From: CAUZWH01 sp965224275 | Lineage (GTDB): Bacteria > Pseudomonadota > Alphaproteobacteria > SHVV01 | Direction of reading: 5' to 3' | DNA length: 64,000 bases | Assembly (NCBI GenBank): GCA_965224275.1 | Contig: CBDCYR010000005.1 | Span: 62,001-126,000 of the forward strand | Shown: positions 47,056 to 56,468 of the stretch, piece after piece | Layout: each line of letters begins with the position of its first letter | How positions within the stretch are numbered: the stretch's first letter is position 1 | Made by a program: the position numbers and the translations under genes | Notes under the pieces: generated by a model | Databases searched by the model: none | What the model was told of the DNA's origin: nothing | Seen by the model: the letters and a program-made list of their open reading frames with translations, nothing else

Positions 47056-49859
47056 CAATTCAAACTGGTGACCACATCGGCACATCGCCCGCAGATATCG
47101 GGATAGCTGGTATTGGCGCCAATGTCGGCCAACACCTGCCAGCATCTCTCGCACTTGCCGCCCGCGGCCAAGCCAGCAACAACCGCGACATCGTCGATGT
47201 CCTCGATCCGAAATGCATCGGGCGGCGCCTGGTCGGTCACGATCGTCACCCCGGATGTTATCGCGATCTCCGGCAGATCCACGTCAGCCAAGATGGCGGC
47301 ATCGTTTGCGCCAACATAGACCGTTGGGTAGGCCTGCAGACTGGATCCTACCCGCTTTGCCTGTCGTTCAGCCTCGAGCGATCCGGTGATGACTCGGCGA
47401 ACCCGGCGGATGGCCTCCCAGTCGGCAGCCAGATCGTCGTCGCGCCAGTCACTCGGAATATCAGGAAAAAGGCGCCGGTGAACGCTGCCATCCTCGCTCG
47501 GACAGCGGGTCAACCAGGCCTCCTCGGCTGTGAAGCAAAGGATCGGCGCGAACCACGCAGTTAGGGTGTTAAACAGATCATCGAGCAGCGTCCGCGCGGC
47601 GCGGCGGCGGGTTGCTTCGGCCGCGTCGCAATACAGCGAGTCCTTTCGGATGTCGAAGTAGAAGGCGGAAAGATCTAGCGTGCAGAAATTGTAGAGCGCA
47701 CCAAACATCTCGTGGAATCTGAAGTCGTGCGCGTTCTGCCGCACCTGGGCATCCAGGGACCACAGACGATGGCGCACCCAGCGCTCCAGGCGCGGTAACT
47801 CTTGGTGGTCCAGCCGCTCGCTTTCGTCGAAACCGTCGAGATTGCCCAGCAGGAAACGCAGGGTGTTGCGTAACCGGCGATAGGCGTCGACCTGGCGCTG
47901 CACGATCTCGGGCCCGATTCGAAGATCTTCGGAGTAGTCCGAACTCACCACCCACAGCCGCAAGATTTCGGCACCGTGCTGATCGACTATTTTCTGCGGT
48001 GCGATGACGTTGCCCAATGACTTGGACATCTTGCGACCATCGCCGTCGACGACAAAACCGTGCGTGAGCACCGCATCATAAGGTGCCCGGCCGCGCGTGC
48101 CGCATGATTCCAGCAGCGATGAGTGGAACCAACCGCGATGTTGATCAGAGCCCTCGAGATAGAGATCTGCCGGCCAACTGAGATCACGCCTGTTTTCGAG
48201 GACAAAGCTGTGGGTTGACCCCGACTCGAACCACACGTCGACGATGTCGTCGACTTTTTCATAGTCATTGATGTCATGGTCATTGCCGAGAAACTCAGCA
48301 CCATCGCTGCTAAACCATATGTCGGTGCCGTGCTCGTTTATCGCCGTGATGATGCGTTGGTTCACCGATTCGTCGCGCAGCGGTTCGCCGCTCTGGCGAT
48401 TGACGAAAACCGTGATTGGCACGCCCCAGGCACGTTGGCGCGAGATTACCCATTCCGGGCGGGTTTCGATCATGGCGTGGATGCGGTTGCGCCCGGCGGC
48501 CGGCACCCAACGCACATTATCAATCGACTGCAACGCCTTCTTGCGCAGGTCGTTGGTCTCCATCGAGATAAACCATTGGGGCGTATTGCGAAAGATCAGC
48601 GGTGCCTTCGACCGCCACGAGTGTGGGTAGCTATGGCGGATGCGGTTTTTCGCCAGCAGGGCATCGGCTCCACGGAGCGCCTCGGCGACGTTCTCGTCGA
48701 CCTTGAACACATGCTGGCCGGCGAAAAGGGGGACCTCGTCATAGTAGCGGCCGTCGTCGTCGACGGTGCGCGGCGCCTCGATGCCGTGGCGCGCGCCGAG
48801 TTCAAAGTCGTCGGCACCGTGGCCCGGGGCGATGTGAACAAAGCCCGTCCCCTGTTCCATGTCGACGAAATCGGCTTGATAGACGACCACATCGAAATCG
48901 TAGCCCTGGCCGCGCCATGGATGCGCGCAGCGCGTGCCATCCAATGCTGCGCCTTTGAAGGTGGCAACAATCTCATGGGCATCGATCGCCGCTTCAGCGC
49001 ATACCGCATCAGCTAGGGGCGCGGCGATGATGAGCTCTTCGCCAACCCGCGCGAGCGAACCTTCGCCCACCGCGTTCACCCGCAGACGCACGTAGTCAGC
49101 GTCCGGTTTGACCGCAATGGCGCGGTTTCCCGGAATGGTCCACGGCGTTGTGGTCCATATAACGATGCTCGCGCCTTCGGTTTCGGGTGCGCCCGCCAAG
49201 GTTTTGAAACGCACCGAGATCGTGGTCGAGGTGTGATCCATGTATTCGATTTCGGCCTCGGCCAGCGCGGTCTTCTCGACGACCGACCACATCACCGGCT
49301 TGGCCCCCTTGTAGAGGCCGCCATTCATCAGGAAAGCACAGATCTCACGAACGATTTGCGCCTCCGACGCCCGGTGGATCGTCGCATAGGGATCTTGCCA
49401 ATCGCCGGCCACGCCGAGGCGTATGAATTCCTTGCGCTGCTCATCGATCCAATGTTCGGCAAACTCCCGGCACTCGCGGCGAAATTCGAGGATCGGCACG
49501 TCGTCCTTGTCGCGTCCCGCATCGCGATAGCGTTGCTCGATCTGCCATTCGATTGGCAGGCCATGACAATCCCAGCCTGGAACGTAGTTGGCGTTGCGGC
49601 CCATCATTTGCTGGGTGCGGTTGACGACATCCTTGAGGATCTTGTTGAGCGCGGTACCGATGTGGATGTGGCCGTTGGCGTAGGGTGGGCCATCATGCAG
49701 GACAAACGGCTTCCGCCCCGCCGCGTCGTCACGCAGACGTTGCCACAGATCGATCTGCTGCCAGCGTTCGAGGGTTTTCGGTTCCTGCTTGGGCAGGCCC
49801 GCCTTCATCGGAAAAGCGGTCTTCGGCAGGAAGACCGTGGACTTATAGTCGGAGGCCAT
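47055..49859 (-). CDS. ileS: isoleucyl-tRNA synthetase
   Basis: 934 residues, a class I synthetase. The HIGH motif is HDGPPYANGHIHIGTALNK near 57, the KMSKS motif GDGRKMSKSLGNVIAP near 600, and an editing domain lies between (TTTPWTIPGNRAI). The C-terminal zinc finger is GKCERCWQVLADIG with DICGRCADVV. Downstream lspA is translationally coupled. Confidence 0.97.
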   Translation of the reverse strand: MASDYKSTVFLPKTAFPMKAGLPKQEPKTLERWQQIDLWQRLRDDAAGRKPFVLHDGPPYANGHIHIGTALNKILKDVVNRTQQMMGRNANYVPGWDCHGLPIEWQIEQRYRDAGRDKDDVPILEFRRECREFAEHWIDEQRKEFIRLGVAGDWQDPYATIHRASEAQIVREICAFLMNGGLYKGAKPVMWSVVEKTALAEAEIEYMDHTSTTISVRFKTLAGAPETEGASIVIWTTTPWTIPGNRAIAVKPDADYVRLRVNAVGEGSLARVGEELIIAAPLADAVCAEAAIDAHEIVATFKGAALDGTRCAHPWRGQGYDFDVVVYQADFVDMEQGTGFVHIAPGHGADDFELGARHGIEAPRTVDDDGRYYDEVPLFAGQHVFKVDENVAEALRGADALLAKNRIRHSYPHSWRSKAPLIFRNTPQWFISMETNDLRKKALQSIDNVRWVPAAGRNRIHAMIETRPEWVISRQRAWGVPITVFVNRQSGEPLRDESVNQRIITAINEHGTDIWFSSDGAEFLGNDHDINDYEKVDDIVDVWFESGSTHSFVLENRRDLSWPADLYLEGSDQHRGWFHSSLLESCGTRGRAPYDAVLTHGFVVDGDGRKMSKSLGNVIAPQKIVDQHGAEILRLWVVSSDYSEDLRIGPEIVQRQVDAYRRLRNTLRFLLGNLDGFDESERLDHQELPRLERWVRHRLWSLDAQVRQNAHDFRFHEMFGALYNFCTLDLSAFYFDIRKDSLYCDAAEATRRRAARTLLDDLFNTLTAWFAPILCFTAEEAWLTRCPSEDGSVHRRLFPDIPSDWRDDDLAADWEAIRRVRRVITGSLEAERQAKRVGSSLQAYPTVYVGANDAAILADVDLPEIAITSGVTIVTDQAPPDAFRIEDIDDVAVVAGLAAGGKCERCWQVLADIGANTSYPDICGRCADVVTSLN

Positions 49860-50059
49860 GGGGCAACGCTTTCGAAAGAGTTACGGCAACCAGGAATACT
49901 CCCGACTCTCAAGCGAGAGTCGGGCCGCTAATTCGTTTCACGAGCTGTCGCCGGTTCAAAAGCATCATCGTTCCGCCGGCGGTTTTAGCAAGCTGTTGGC
50001 GCACTGTCGACCGGCGAACGACCCGCGCCAAACCAAATCTCCTGGTCAGCCGGGTTGCG

Positions 50060-50482
50060 CTAGCCGGCGTAGGCGCGCCCGACCCGAACACCGTTTTCGC
50101 GCAGCTCGATGACATTGCGGTCGGGATCACGAATGAACAACGACACGCCGTCGCCAAGATCTACCGGACCACCCGACACGTCGATGCCGTTGGCGGCGCA
50201 ATAATCGAGCGCCGCCTGGTAAGACGAAATTTCGAGGGCGACGTGGGTGTAGCCTGCATGTTTCGTCTCGATGTCCATCAGTACGTTGTGCGGCTCGCTT
50301 GATGAATCGGCGTTGATGATGAAGTTGATCTCGAGGCCGTTCGGGTCCGTTAGAATCACCACCGCGTCGTTGGGGTCCTTGTAAACGGGCGTAAAACCGA
50401 AATGCCGATAGAACGCGAGCGAGCGTTCATAGTCCGAAACGCGAATCCCAATGTGGGCGAGTTGCTTGATGGCGATCGTCAC
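50060..50482 (-). CDS. VOC-family (glyoxalase-like) protein
   Basis: 140 residues with two betaalphabetabetabeta modules. Likely metal ligands lie in QLAHIGIRVSDYERSLAFYR (His), DPNGLEINFI (Glu), AGYTHVALEIS (His) and RDPDRNVIELREN (Glu). The pattern H/E/H/E is that of glyoxalase I and related lyases. The context does not reveal the substrate; lactoylglutathione lyase is one possibility. Confidence 0.8.
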   Translation of the reverse strand: MTIAIKQLAHIGIRVSDYERSLAFYRHFGFTPVYKDPNDAVVILTDPNGLEINFIINADSSSEPHNVLMDIETKHAGYTHVALEISSYQAALDYCAANGIDVSGGPVDLGDGVSLFIRDPDRNVIELRENGVRVGRAYAG

Positions 50483-50529
50483 GATCCAAATCTCCCGTAG
50501 TCGTCCAGATCTGCCGTCTCGGTCGAAAT

Positions 50530-51588
50530 CTACCTGTGATTGTCGCTGGCGTTTATCGCCCGCGGTAGATTGTCGCGCTCAAACCAACCGGGTTCGTCGC
50601 GTTTGTCGGCCAACAGCGCCCGCGCGCTATCGCAATCACTCGAAATCTGGCTTTTTAGAGCCTCGAGGCCATCGAATTTCGCTTCGGGCCGGAGGTAGTC
50701 GATGAAGGCGACACGCAGACGCTGACCGTAGAGGTCACGATCAAAATCAAACAGGTGAACCTCAAGGATGACATCCTCGCCGCCGAATGTCGGCCGGCAG
50801 CCGAGATTCGCAACACCGTCATACCAGTTGGTGACGCCGTCCCGCCGCAGACCGGCACGAACGGCGTAGACACCGAGCGCCGGCCGAATAATCTCCCCTA
50901 GATGAATATTGGCGGTGGCAAAGCCAATCGAGGCGCCACGCGCATCGCCATGTTGGACATGGCCATCAACCTCCCAAAACCGACCCAACTCATTGGTGGC
51001 TTCCACCAAACGGCCTTGCACGAGGAAGTCTCGCACCCGGCCCGACGCAAAGATCTCGCGACCATCGGTCTGTGGGTCGACCACGGTTACCCCGTAACCG
51101 TGCTGATGACCCGCCTGTTCGAGTAGTTGGGGATTTCCCTGGCGCCGATGACCAAAGGCAAAATCGTAGCCGACGACGGCATGGCGGATGCCAAAGCTAT
51201 GGCCGAGCATATCCGCGGCGAAGGTATCTGCGCTGACTGCCGCAAAGGTGTCGTCGAAACGCAAGACAATCGCGATATCAACCCCCAATGCCTCCATCAA
51301 ACGCAGTTTGTCGCGCAACGGTGTTAGCCGAAACGGCGACGCGTCCTTTTGAAAAACTTTGCGAGGATGCGGCTCGAAGGTGACCACGCCAAGCGGCGCA
51401 TCGATCTCCGCGGCCGCCTCGGCAGCGAGCGTAATCAGCGCCTGGTGTCCTTTATGGACGCCATCGAAGTTGCCGATTGCAACCACCGCGCCACGCGCGT
51501 CCGCAGGCGGATTTACAAAGCCACGCACGAGCCGCATCGGGGCATTGTCCTGATTTGAATAAACGCGGGCGACCGGTCGATCGACCAT
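50530..51588 (-). CDS. ribF: bifunctional riboflavin kinase/FAD synthetase
   Basis: 352 residues, or 335 from the Met at 51537 (MRLVRGFV), which is more family-like. The N-terminal nucleotidyltransferase has VVAIGNFDGVHKGHQALI near 40. The C-terminal flavokinase has HGDARGASIGFATANI near 220 and YDGVANLGCRPTFGGEDVIL near 270. It makes FMN and FAD from riboflavin. Confidence 0.93.
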   Translation of the reverse strand: MVDRPVARVYSNQDNAPMRLVRGFVNPPADARGAVVAIGNFDGVHKGHQALITLAAEAAAEIDAPLGVVTFEPHPRKVFQKDASPFRLTPLRDKLRLMEALGVDIAIVLRFDDTFAAVSADTFAADMLGHSFGIRHAVVGYDFAFGHRRQGNPQLLEQAGHQHGYGVTVVDPQTDGREIFASGRVRDFLVQGRLVEATNELGRFWEVDGHVQHGDARGASIGFATANIHLGEIIRPALGVYAVRAGLRRDGVTNWYDGVANLGCRPTFGGEDVILEVHLFDFDRDLYGQRLRVAFIDYLRPEAKFDGLEALKSQISSDCDSARALLADKRDEPGWFERDNLPRAINASDNHR

Positions 51589-51657
51589 CTGCGCCGATTA
51601 TGCGGTTGAACGCCCCATTATCAAGGCAGCGCATCCAAAAATTCGGCGCCGGTGTCG

Positions 51658-52464
51658 TTACCCTTGAACGAGCGCGAGCAGGCTTTGGCTTTGGACATTA
51701 GCAATTGCCAAACGCTTTACGCCGAGCGTGTCGCGAACCTCACCCGCGAGGAGGGCGGCTTCTTGTTCGGTCAATTCCGTGCTGATCTGCGAGGTCACAT
51801 TGGGATTGGCGAGACGGATCAACTTGTTCTGCTGGTCGCCTTCCTCGCGCACCTTACCGTTCGCTTCGCGGAGCGCGCCAACCCGGGCCGCGGCAACCTC
51901 GACTGCTGTTGTAAGCGCCGAAACAGCGTCGACCGCGGCGGCTGACGATGACACTGAAATGTCGCTGATGCCAAGCCCCGCGGCACTCAGATCTTGTGAG
52001 GCAACGTTTAGGGTTCGCCCGGTTTGATCGGTGACAATCGTGAAGGTATCGGTACTTGAATCGATTAGGTTTACATTGTCGAATTCGGCATTCAACACCG
52101 TCGAATCGAGCTCATCGCGCAGCGTTTGAAATTCACTGACGATGTCATCACGATCCTCGTCGGACAGGTTTTCACCGCTTGCGCGCACCGCGAGATCGCG
52201 CAATTCGAGTAGTTTGTTCTGAACGCGTTGGCCCCCATTCAACGCGACGTTGACGATCGTATCGCCACGCGCGAGTCCGAGCCTCGTCGCCTTAATTTGT
52301 GCAACGCCGCTTTGCAGCGTCGACACGATGGACGACGTCGAATCAGGGCCCGGCGCACGCAGGCTACTGATAAGATTCACATCTTGCCTGAGCGCTGGAT
52401 TGTTAATATCCAGCGCTTGCAGGCCGATGAGCGCGGTTCCAGCACCGCCGATCGACTCAACCAT
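51658..52464 (-). CDS. flagellin-like protein
   Basis: 268 residues with the two helical ends of flagellin: an N-terminal D0/D1 (TALIGLQALDINNPALRQDV, then RVQNKLLELRDLAVRASGEN) and a C-terminal coiled part ending LAIANVQSQSLLALVQG. FQTLRDELDSTVLNAEFDNV and NLIDSST match the D1 core. The central domain is short. No export, chaperone, hook or motor genes are nearby, so this is a lone flagellin; filament assembly would depend on genes elsewhere. Confidence 0.8.
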   Translation of the reverse strand: MVESIGGAGTALIGLQALDINNPALRQDVNLISSLRAPGPDSTSSIVSTLQSGVAQIKATRLGLARGDTIVNVALNGGQRVQNKLLELRDLAVRASGENLSDEDRDDIVSEFQTLRDELDSTVLNAEFDNVNLIDSSTDTFTIVTDQTGRTLNVASQDLSAAGLGISDISVSSSAAAVDAVSALTTAVEVAAARVGALREANGKVREEGDQQNKLIRLANPNVTSQISTELTEQEAALLAGEVRDTLGVKRLAIANVQSQSLLALVQG

Positions 52465-52684
52465 TGGGCTCGCTCCCCAGCATTACCCAGCCGCGACAAA
52501 CAGTTGCCGCGACGGCGTCGTAATGAGCAATTTTGGGAGACTACTTTTCGCCCTACAGTTGGTTCTTGGGGCCGTCGCCAATTTCTATCGGCGTGTAGTC
52601 GGGTGCAAGAATAGCGCAAAATCGACTTTTCGCCAACCAACCTAGGCCAGCGCCGGCACCAATAGCAGCCTTTGAGGAGACACC

Positions 52685-54046
52685 GTGAACGAGTTCCGAA
52701 TGATGGCGACGACAGGAATGCTGGGTTACGGCTTTACCGAAAAAGCGTTCTTCACGGGTTTGGGGCGCGATCTCGATTTCATCGCCTGTGACGCCGGGTC
52801 ACAGGATCCCGGTCCGTACTACCTTGGATCCGGCACCGCTTTCGTGTCGCGTGCCGCCGCCAAACGCGACCTCAAGCTTATGATCGATGCCGGCATCGAG
52901 CGGAAAATTCCGGTACTGATTGGGTCGGCTGGCGGCAGTGGCGGCGAGCCGCACCTGGCATGGCTATTGGAGATCGTGCGCGAAATCGCCGTCGAAGGCA
53001 GTCACCGCATGCGCGTCGCGGCGATTCATGCCGAACCCGATCGCGACTATCTCAAGCGTCAGATCGCGCAAGACAGGATCAAACCGCTCGGGCCGATCGA
53101 CTCGCTGACATCCTCGGACATCGACCACAGCAGCCGCATTGTCGCGATGATGGGACTGGCCCCCTATCAGCGGGCACTGCGTGACGGTGCCGATGTGGTC
53201 ATCGCCGGCCGGTCGAGCGACGCGGCAATTTTTGCCGCGATCCCGATCATGGCCGGCGCCGATCCCGGTTTGGCCTGGCACCTTGGGAAAATTATCGAAT
53301 GCGCCGGCCAGGTGGCGGAACCAAGAACCGGTCAAGACTGCGTGCTGGGTGTGCTGGCGGAGGATCACTTCGTAATCGAACCGGCTCATCCGGACAAGCG
53401 ATGTACGCGACTAAAAGTCGCCGCCCACACGTTGTATGAGAATCCCGACCCCTACCGGCTTGCCGAACCCGAGGGCACGCTCGATACCAGCGCGGCAGTC
53501 TATGAGCAGATTGATGCGCGCCGGGTTCGCGTTAGCGGCAGCCGCTTCGAACCCGCCGAGCGCTACACCGTGAAACTCGAGGGAGTGCGGCGCGAGGGCC
53601 ATCGCACCGTTTTCTTCGCCGGCGTTCGCGATCCCGGACTGATCTCTGTGGTCGATGCGTTCGTCGCCGATTGTCGCGAGCGCGCGGCCGCGGAGGCCCA
53701 AACGATTGGCATTGCGCCCGACGCCTACCGCCTCGGCATTCGCATCTATGGTCGCGATGCCGTGTTGGGACCGCTCGAGCCGTGTACAGGCAGTCCGCAC
53801 GAAATTGGCATTCTCGCCGATGTCATCGCCGATGACGCCGAGACCAGTCGCGCGGTCATCGCCAAAGTGCGCTATGCCCTCCTGCACACGGATTTCGAGG
53901 GCCGCAAATGTATCTCGGGCAATCTGGCGATCCCGTTCTCGCCGTCCGATCTCGACGCCGGCGAAGCCTACCGCTTCAACGTTTGGCATCGCATGGAGAT
54001 AGATGACCCTCTTGAGCCTTTTGCAATCGAGTGGATCGAGTTCTGA
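52685..54046 (+). CDS. AtuA-family (DUF1446) protein
   Basis: 453 residues with a GTG start behind GAGGAGAC. FIACDAGSQDPGPYYLGSG, IPVLIGSAGGSGGEPHLAWL and GADVVIAGRSSDAAIFAAIP place it in the acyclic-terpene-utilisation AtuA family. AtuA is required for citronellol/geraniol catabolism in Pseudomonas, although its reaction is unclear, and many homologues sit in other catabolic clusters. It is followed by DUF4387 after 9 bases, the typical AtuA partner. Confidence 0.88.
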   Translation: MNEFRMMATTGMLGYGFTEKAFFTGLGRDLDFIACDAGSQDPGPYYLGSGTAFVSRAAAKRDLKLMIDAGIERKIPVLIGSAGGSGGEPHLAWLLEIVREIAVEGSHRMRVAAIHAEPDRDYLKRQIAQDRIKPLGPIDSLTSSDIDHSSRIVAMMGLAPYQRALRDGADVVIAGRSSDAAIFAAIPIMAGADPGLAWHLGKIIECAGQVAEPRTGQDCVLGVLAEDHFVIEPAHPDKRCTRLKVAAHTLYENPDPYRLAEPEGTLDTSAAVYEQIDARRVRVSGSRFEPAERYTVKLEGVRREGHRTVFFAGVRDPGLISVVDAFVADCRERAAAEAQTIGIAPDAYRLGIRIYGRDAVLGPLEPCTGSPHEIGILADVIADDAETSRAVIAKVRYALLHTDFEGRKCISGNLAIPFSPSDLDAGEAYRFNVWHRMEIDDPLEPFAIEWIEF

Positions 54047-54055
54047 GGGCTGACC

Positions 54056-54367
54056 GTGGCAAAACTCGTTGACCTCGCACGCATCGTACGCTCCAAAAAC
54101 GCCGGTGCCTTGCTCCTCACGATCGATTTGATGTTCGAGGACGTTGCCGAATACATACGGGTTCGTGACTGCACAGCGCTAACACCGAAAAATATCGCGC
54201 CGCTGTTTGGCGTCACCGACAATCAGGTGCGGATCTTTCACTGCGAGGATGCGCTGGCGTTAAAAATCACCGTGCCGCGGCGCCTGCGATCTGGCGATCC
54301 CGGCGATGCGGACGTATACGGCGCACAGCAATACGCGCCCCTGCTAAACGTTGACATCCCCGACTAG
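54056..54367 (+). CDS. DUF4387 protein
   Basis: 103 residues with a GTG start. LVDLARIVRSKNAGALLLTI followed by DLMFEDVAEY is the DUF4387 N-terminus. The family nearly always accompanies AtuA-like proteins and may be a small subunit of the same complex (inference). The next gene begins 17 bases before its stop. Confidence 0.82.
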   Translation: MAKLVDLARIVRSKNAGALLLTIDLMFEDVAEYIRVRDCTALTPKNIAPLFGVTDNQVRIFHCEDALALKITVPRRLRSGDPGDADVYGAQQYAPLLNVDIPD

Positions 54368-55545
54368 CGCAGCCCGGGCGGGCCATCCGGCACTACGCCT
54401 ATCGATCTACTACGGCGCGTTTTTCGCTGCGATCGGGGTCTATGTTCCGTTCTGGCCGCTATGGCTGGCCTCGCGCGGCGCCAATGCCGATGAAATAGGC
54501 ATTCTCCTGGCGATGCCGTTGTGGGTGAAGGTATTCAGCAACCCGGCAATTGCGTCGATAGTTGATCGGCGCGGCGACCGCAAACGACCTCAGATCGTTC
54601 TCGCATTTGGCGCCTTTCTTACATTCATTTTGTTCGTCCCGCTCGAGGGATTCTGGCCGCTTCTCATCGTCTCGTTGATCAACGGTGTGTTCCTTTCGGC
54701 GATCCTACCGATCAGCGAAAACCTGACCTTGCTGACGACCTACGCCCACAAGCTCGACTACGGTCGCATCCGTTTGTGGGGATCGATAACATTCATGCTG
54801 GGTGCGGTTCTTGGCGGCGAGTTGCTAACCGAGCGCCCCGAAGATGTCATTCTATGGACGATCCTGCTGATGCTCGGTTTGACCGCGCTGTCGTGTTTGT
54901 TGCTGCCCGATACCCGGCCCGAACGTCACGAAACACCAGCCCGCTATGCCGCTCTGTCGCTGCTACGGCAGCCGAGTCTGATCGTTTTCTTCGTCGCCGC
55001 GGGATGCCCGCAATCGGCCCATGCAATCTATTACGGGTTTAGCGCCCTCGCCTGGCGCGATGCCGGCATCAGTGAACTCGAGATCGGCGTTCTATGGGCT
55101 ATCGGCGTGCTCGCCGAAGTCGCGCTATTCAGTGTCTCGGGCCGCATCGCCGCCCGCATCTCTCCGACCGGATTGATGGCGCTGGCTGGTGCCGCCAGTG
55201 TCGTGCGGTGGTTACTGACGCCATTAACCAACGATGTTCTTCTGCTCGTTCCCGTGCAGCTGCTGCACGCGCTCACCTATGGTGCGGCCCACATTGGGGG
55301 CCATGCACTTCATCGCCCGTTCCGCGCCGCCCATGCTGTCGGCAACCGTGCAGAGCCTCTATTCGGCGGTTTCGCTGGGTGTCCTTTTCGGTTCGGTTAT
55401 GCTGCTATCGGGATACCTCTTTCGCAACTTCGGGGTGGACGCCTACTTTTTCATGAGCGGATTATCCGCCATCGGGCTCGTTGCGGCGGTGCTGTTGGGC
55501 CGCATGTGGTCGGGAAACGAACTGGAAATCAGGAGATCGTCGTGA
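54351..55545 (+). pseudogene. MFS_1-like transporter, frameshifted
   Basis: From a TTG at 54351 the frame encodes a major-facilitator protein like 3-phenylpropionate/nucleoside-type transporters (SIYYGAFFAAIGVYVPFWPL near residue 18; helices throughout). In the G5 run at 55296-55300 one G is extra. Without it the protein continues AMHFIARSAPPMLSATVQSL with further helices to a TGA at 55545, about 397 residues. As read, the frame instead runs on through the next gene, producing an artificial 705-codon reading frame. The transporter is part of the AtuA operon and was presumably its substrate importer. Confidence 0.88.
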
Positions 55546-56468
55546 CCAAGAGTAATGGCCAGCGCCAGAATGTCTGCACGGCCTGCGGTTACAATATGAT
55601 CGCCCAGATGCCCGATCAGTGCCCATTCTGCGGTGGCGGGTCGGACAATTTCCTAACCGATCGTGCGTGCACCACGACCCACCAGGTGACCGCGTTCCCG
55701 GTCAGCCCGAGCGTCACCAGGTTCAACTCGGTGCCCCGTCTGGGAATCGAACACGCCGCCTATCGGGTCGACACCGGCGCGGCGACGGTCATGATCGATT
55801 GCCCGTCGGCCTTCAACCGCGACTTGCCACGCGTCGATATCATCGCCTTCACGCACAAAGATTTCCTCGGCGCCGCAAACCAGTATCGCGATCTATTTGG
55901 CGCTGAAGTCTGGATTCACGAAAATGACGCCCAGCATCCTTTGGCACGTCCGTTCCCGTTCGATCGTCGTTTCACCGGCGATATCGAGGAACGCGGCATC
56001 AGCGGCAAGTTCATCGGCGGTCACTCCGCCGGTTTCACCGTTTTTCTAGCCGCCCAAACATTGTTCCCCTGCGACCTTGTCTTCGACCTCGGCGCCCGCA
56101 CCCGGTTCAACCCCTTTGGGACTGGCGCCAAAGTGACGCGGGAGGCGACCGTCGGACTCTGCGAATGGCTCGAAGGGCGCACTATCAAAACCGTATGCGC
56201 CTGGAATTACGTCACCGACTATGCGGGCTGGAAATCACGGCTCGATGCCCTGGTCGAGCACGGGCGACCGGTCGACCGCAGTCCGCAAGTTGATCGTGAT
56301 GAAACCATGCGCCGCTATCTGTGCGAGCGCTGTGCTCTGGTCTACGACCCGCTGCTGGGCCTGCCCGAGGACGGCATCACACCGGGAACCCCATTCGCGG
56401 ATATTCCAGACGACTGGCAATGCCCCGATTGCCAGGTCACCAAGGCCGATTTCGTACCCCTGGACTAG
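55542..56468 (+). CDS. zinc-ribbon / metallo-beta-lactamase-like / rubredoxin protein
   Basis: 308 residues from the GTG at 55542, which overlaps the restored MFS stop (GTGA). It has three modules. The first is an N-terminal four-Cys knuckle, C12-x2-C15 and C27-x2-C30 (CTACGYNM, CPFCGG), of rubrerythrin-rubredoxin type. The second is a metallo-beta-lactamase-like domain (residues ~50-230) in which the usual HxHxDH is reduced to AFTHKDFLGAANQY. The third is a complete C-terminal rubredoxin (YLCERCALVYDP through DDWQCPDCQVTKADF). It is probably an electron-transfer or redox protein; a diiron hydrolase seems unlikely with the degenerate site. Function unknown. Confidence 0.82.
   Translation: MTKSNGQRQNVCTACGYNMIAQMPDQCPFCGGGSDNFLTDRACTTTHQVTAFPVSPSVTRFNSVPRLGIEHAAYRVDTGAATVMIDCPSAFNRDLPRVDIIAFTHKDFLGAANQYRDLFGAEVWIHENDAQHPLARPFPFDRRFTGDIEERGISGKFIGGHSAGFTVFLAAQTLFPCDLVFDLGARTRFNPFGTGAKVTREATVGLCEWLEGRTIKTVCAWNYVTDYAGWKSRLDALVEHGRPVDRSPQVDRDETMRRYLCERCALVYDPLLGLPEDGITPGTPFADIPDDWQCPDCQVTKADFVPLD

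Noticed and set aside
54351..56468. A single 705-codon reading frame encoding MFS plus zinc-ribbon/MBL/rubredoxin
   Set aside because: The transporter's true C-terminal helices lie in another frame from 55297, and the second protein has its own GTG start. The fusion results from a G5 indel.
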